Source: Firmicutes bacterium UBA5473 | Lineage (GTDB): Bacteria > Bacillota > DTU084 | Assembly: GCA_002427165.1 (NCBI GenBank) | Contig: DIQB01000020.1 | Span: forward strand, 33,442 to 56,604 | Direction: 5' to 3' | DNA length: 23,163 bases | In this document: positions 22,901 to 23,163 of the stretch, one piece after another | Numbering within the stretch: position 1 is the stretch's first letter | Layout of the letters: each line of letters starts with the position of its first letter | Notes under the pieces: generated by a model | Database searches by the model: none | What the model was told of the DNA's origin: nothing | What the model saw: only the letters and a program-made list of their open reading frames with translations | Translations under genes and position numbers: made by a program

Positions 22901-23163
22901 ATGGCCAAGAGGGTCTTGATCGTAGACGATGCAGCATTTATGAGGATGATGCTCCGGGATATCCTGGTGCGGGGAGGATATGAAATCGTAGGGGAAGCAG
23001 AAAACGGTCAGCGGGCTGTGGAATTGTTTCGCGAGTTGAAACCAGAGCTTGTAACTATGGATATCACCATGCCTGAGATGGATGGGATTACAGCCTTGAA
23101 GGAAATCCGGGCCCAGGATCCAGAAGCGATCGTGATCATGTGCAGTGCCATGGGGCAGCAGGG
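22901..23163 (+). CDS. cheY: Chemotaxis response regulator CheY, 3' end cut by window
   Basis: 87 codons visible. Seen: VLIVDDAAFMR with the acidic pair Asp9/Asp10, phospho-acceptor Asp54 in VTMDITMPEMDG, and the switch Ser region IVIMCSAMGQQ. It is a single receiver domain as far as it runs; the position right after fliY is typical for Firmicutes. AAAGGAG lies 8 nt before the ATG. Phospho-CheY binds the EIDALL peptides of FliM/FliY. Confidence 0.93.
   Translation, partial: MAKRVLIVDDAAFMRMMLRDILVRGGYEIVGEAENGQRAVELFRELKPELVTMDITMPEMDGITALKEIRAQDPEAIVIMCSAMGQQ

Noticed and set aside
1..23163. CRISPR arrays, tRNA/rRNA genes, insertion sequences, prophage or attachment sites
   Set aside because: I looked for direct repeats with spacers, cloverleaf or rRNA motifs, transposase motifs and terminal repeats, and saw none.

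Overview
The window looks like part of the chromosome of a flagellated diderm Firmicute, a low-to-mid GC Gram-positive lineage that keeps an outer membrane. Two observations support this. First, a large flagellar operon from 8.1 kb to the right edge has Firmicute gene order and Firmicute-type genes: ylxF, fliK, a short flgD, a TIGR02530-type gene, flgE, flbD, motAB, fliL, fliM, a CheC-containing fliY, then cheY. Second, the left end encodes outer-membrane machinery: a BtuB-like TonB-dependent receptor, a TonB protein, and a separate predicted beta-barrel protein. Limnochordia, Halanaerobiales or Negativicutes would all fit; the sequence alone does not decide between them.

Left region (1-2813, minus strand): a sigma-A-like promoter, a cobalamin riboswitch with an intrinsic terminator, btuB, then tonB running off the left edge. 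This is a B12-repressed corrinoid uptake unit. Divergent from it (2831-4347, plus strand) is a membrane CHASE-GGDEF diguanylate cyclase. Next (4447-6165) is a tight three-gene operon: two paralogous DUF1538 membrane proteins that overlap by 4 bp, and a small P-II-like protein. It ends at a terminator that lies inside a convergent 53-codon minus-strand gene (6168-6329). A secreted aromatic-rich protein ending in Phe (6559-7890) is probably an outer-membrane beta-barrel of unknown role.

Right region (7994-23163, plus strand): a c-di-GMP-I (GEMM) riboswitch with readable terminator/antiterminator pairings precedes flgB-flgC-fliE-(structured leader + 38-codon ORF)-fliF-fliG-fliH-fliI-fliJ-ylxF-fliK-flgD-TIGR02530-flgE-flbD-motA-motB-fliL-fliM-fliY-cheY. 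The genes cover the rod, MS-ring, switch, export ATPase, hook, stator and chemotaxis output. Most junctions overlap or are under 50 bp. The clear exception is the 248-bp fliE-fliF gap, which carries hairpins and a small ORF with a strong ribosome binding site.

The diguanylate cyclase and the c-di-GMP riboswitch in one window suggest a local circuit in which high c-di-GMP stops transcription before flgB. The least understood parts are the DUF1538/P-II operon, the beta-barrel gene, the 53-aa minus-strand gene and the fliE-fliF leader.
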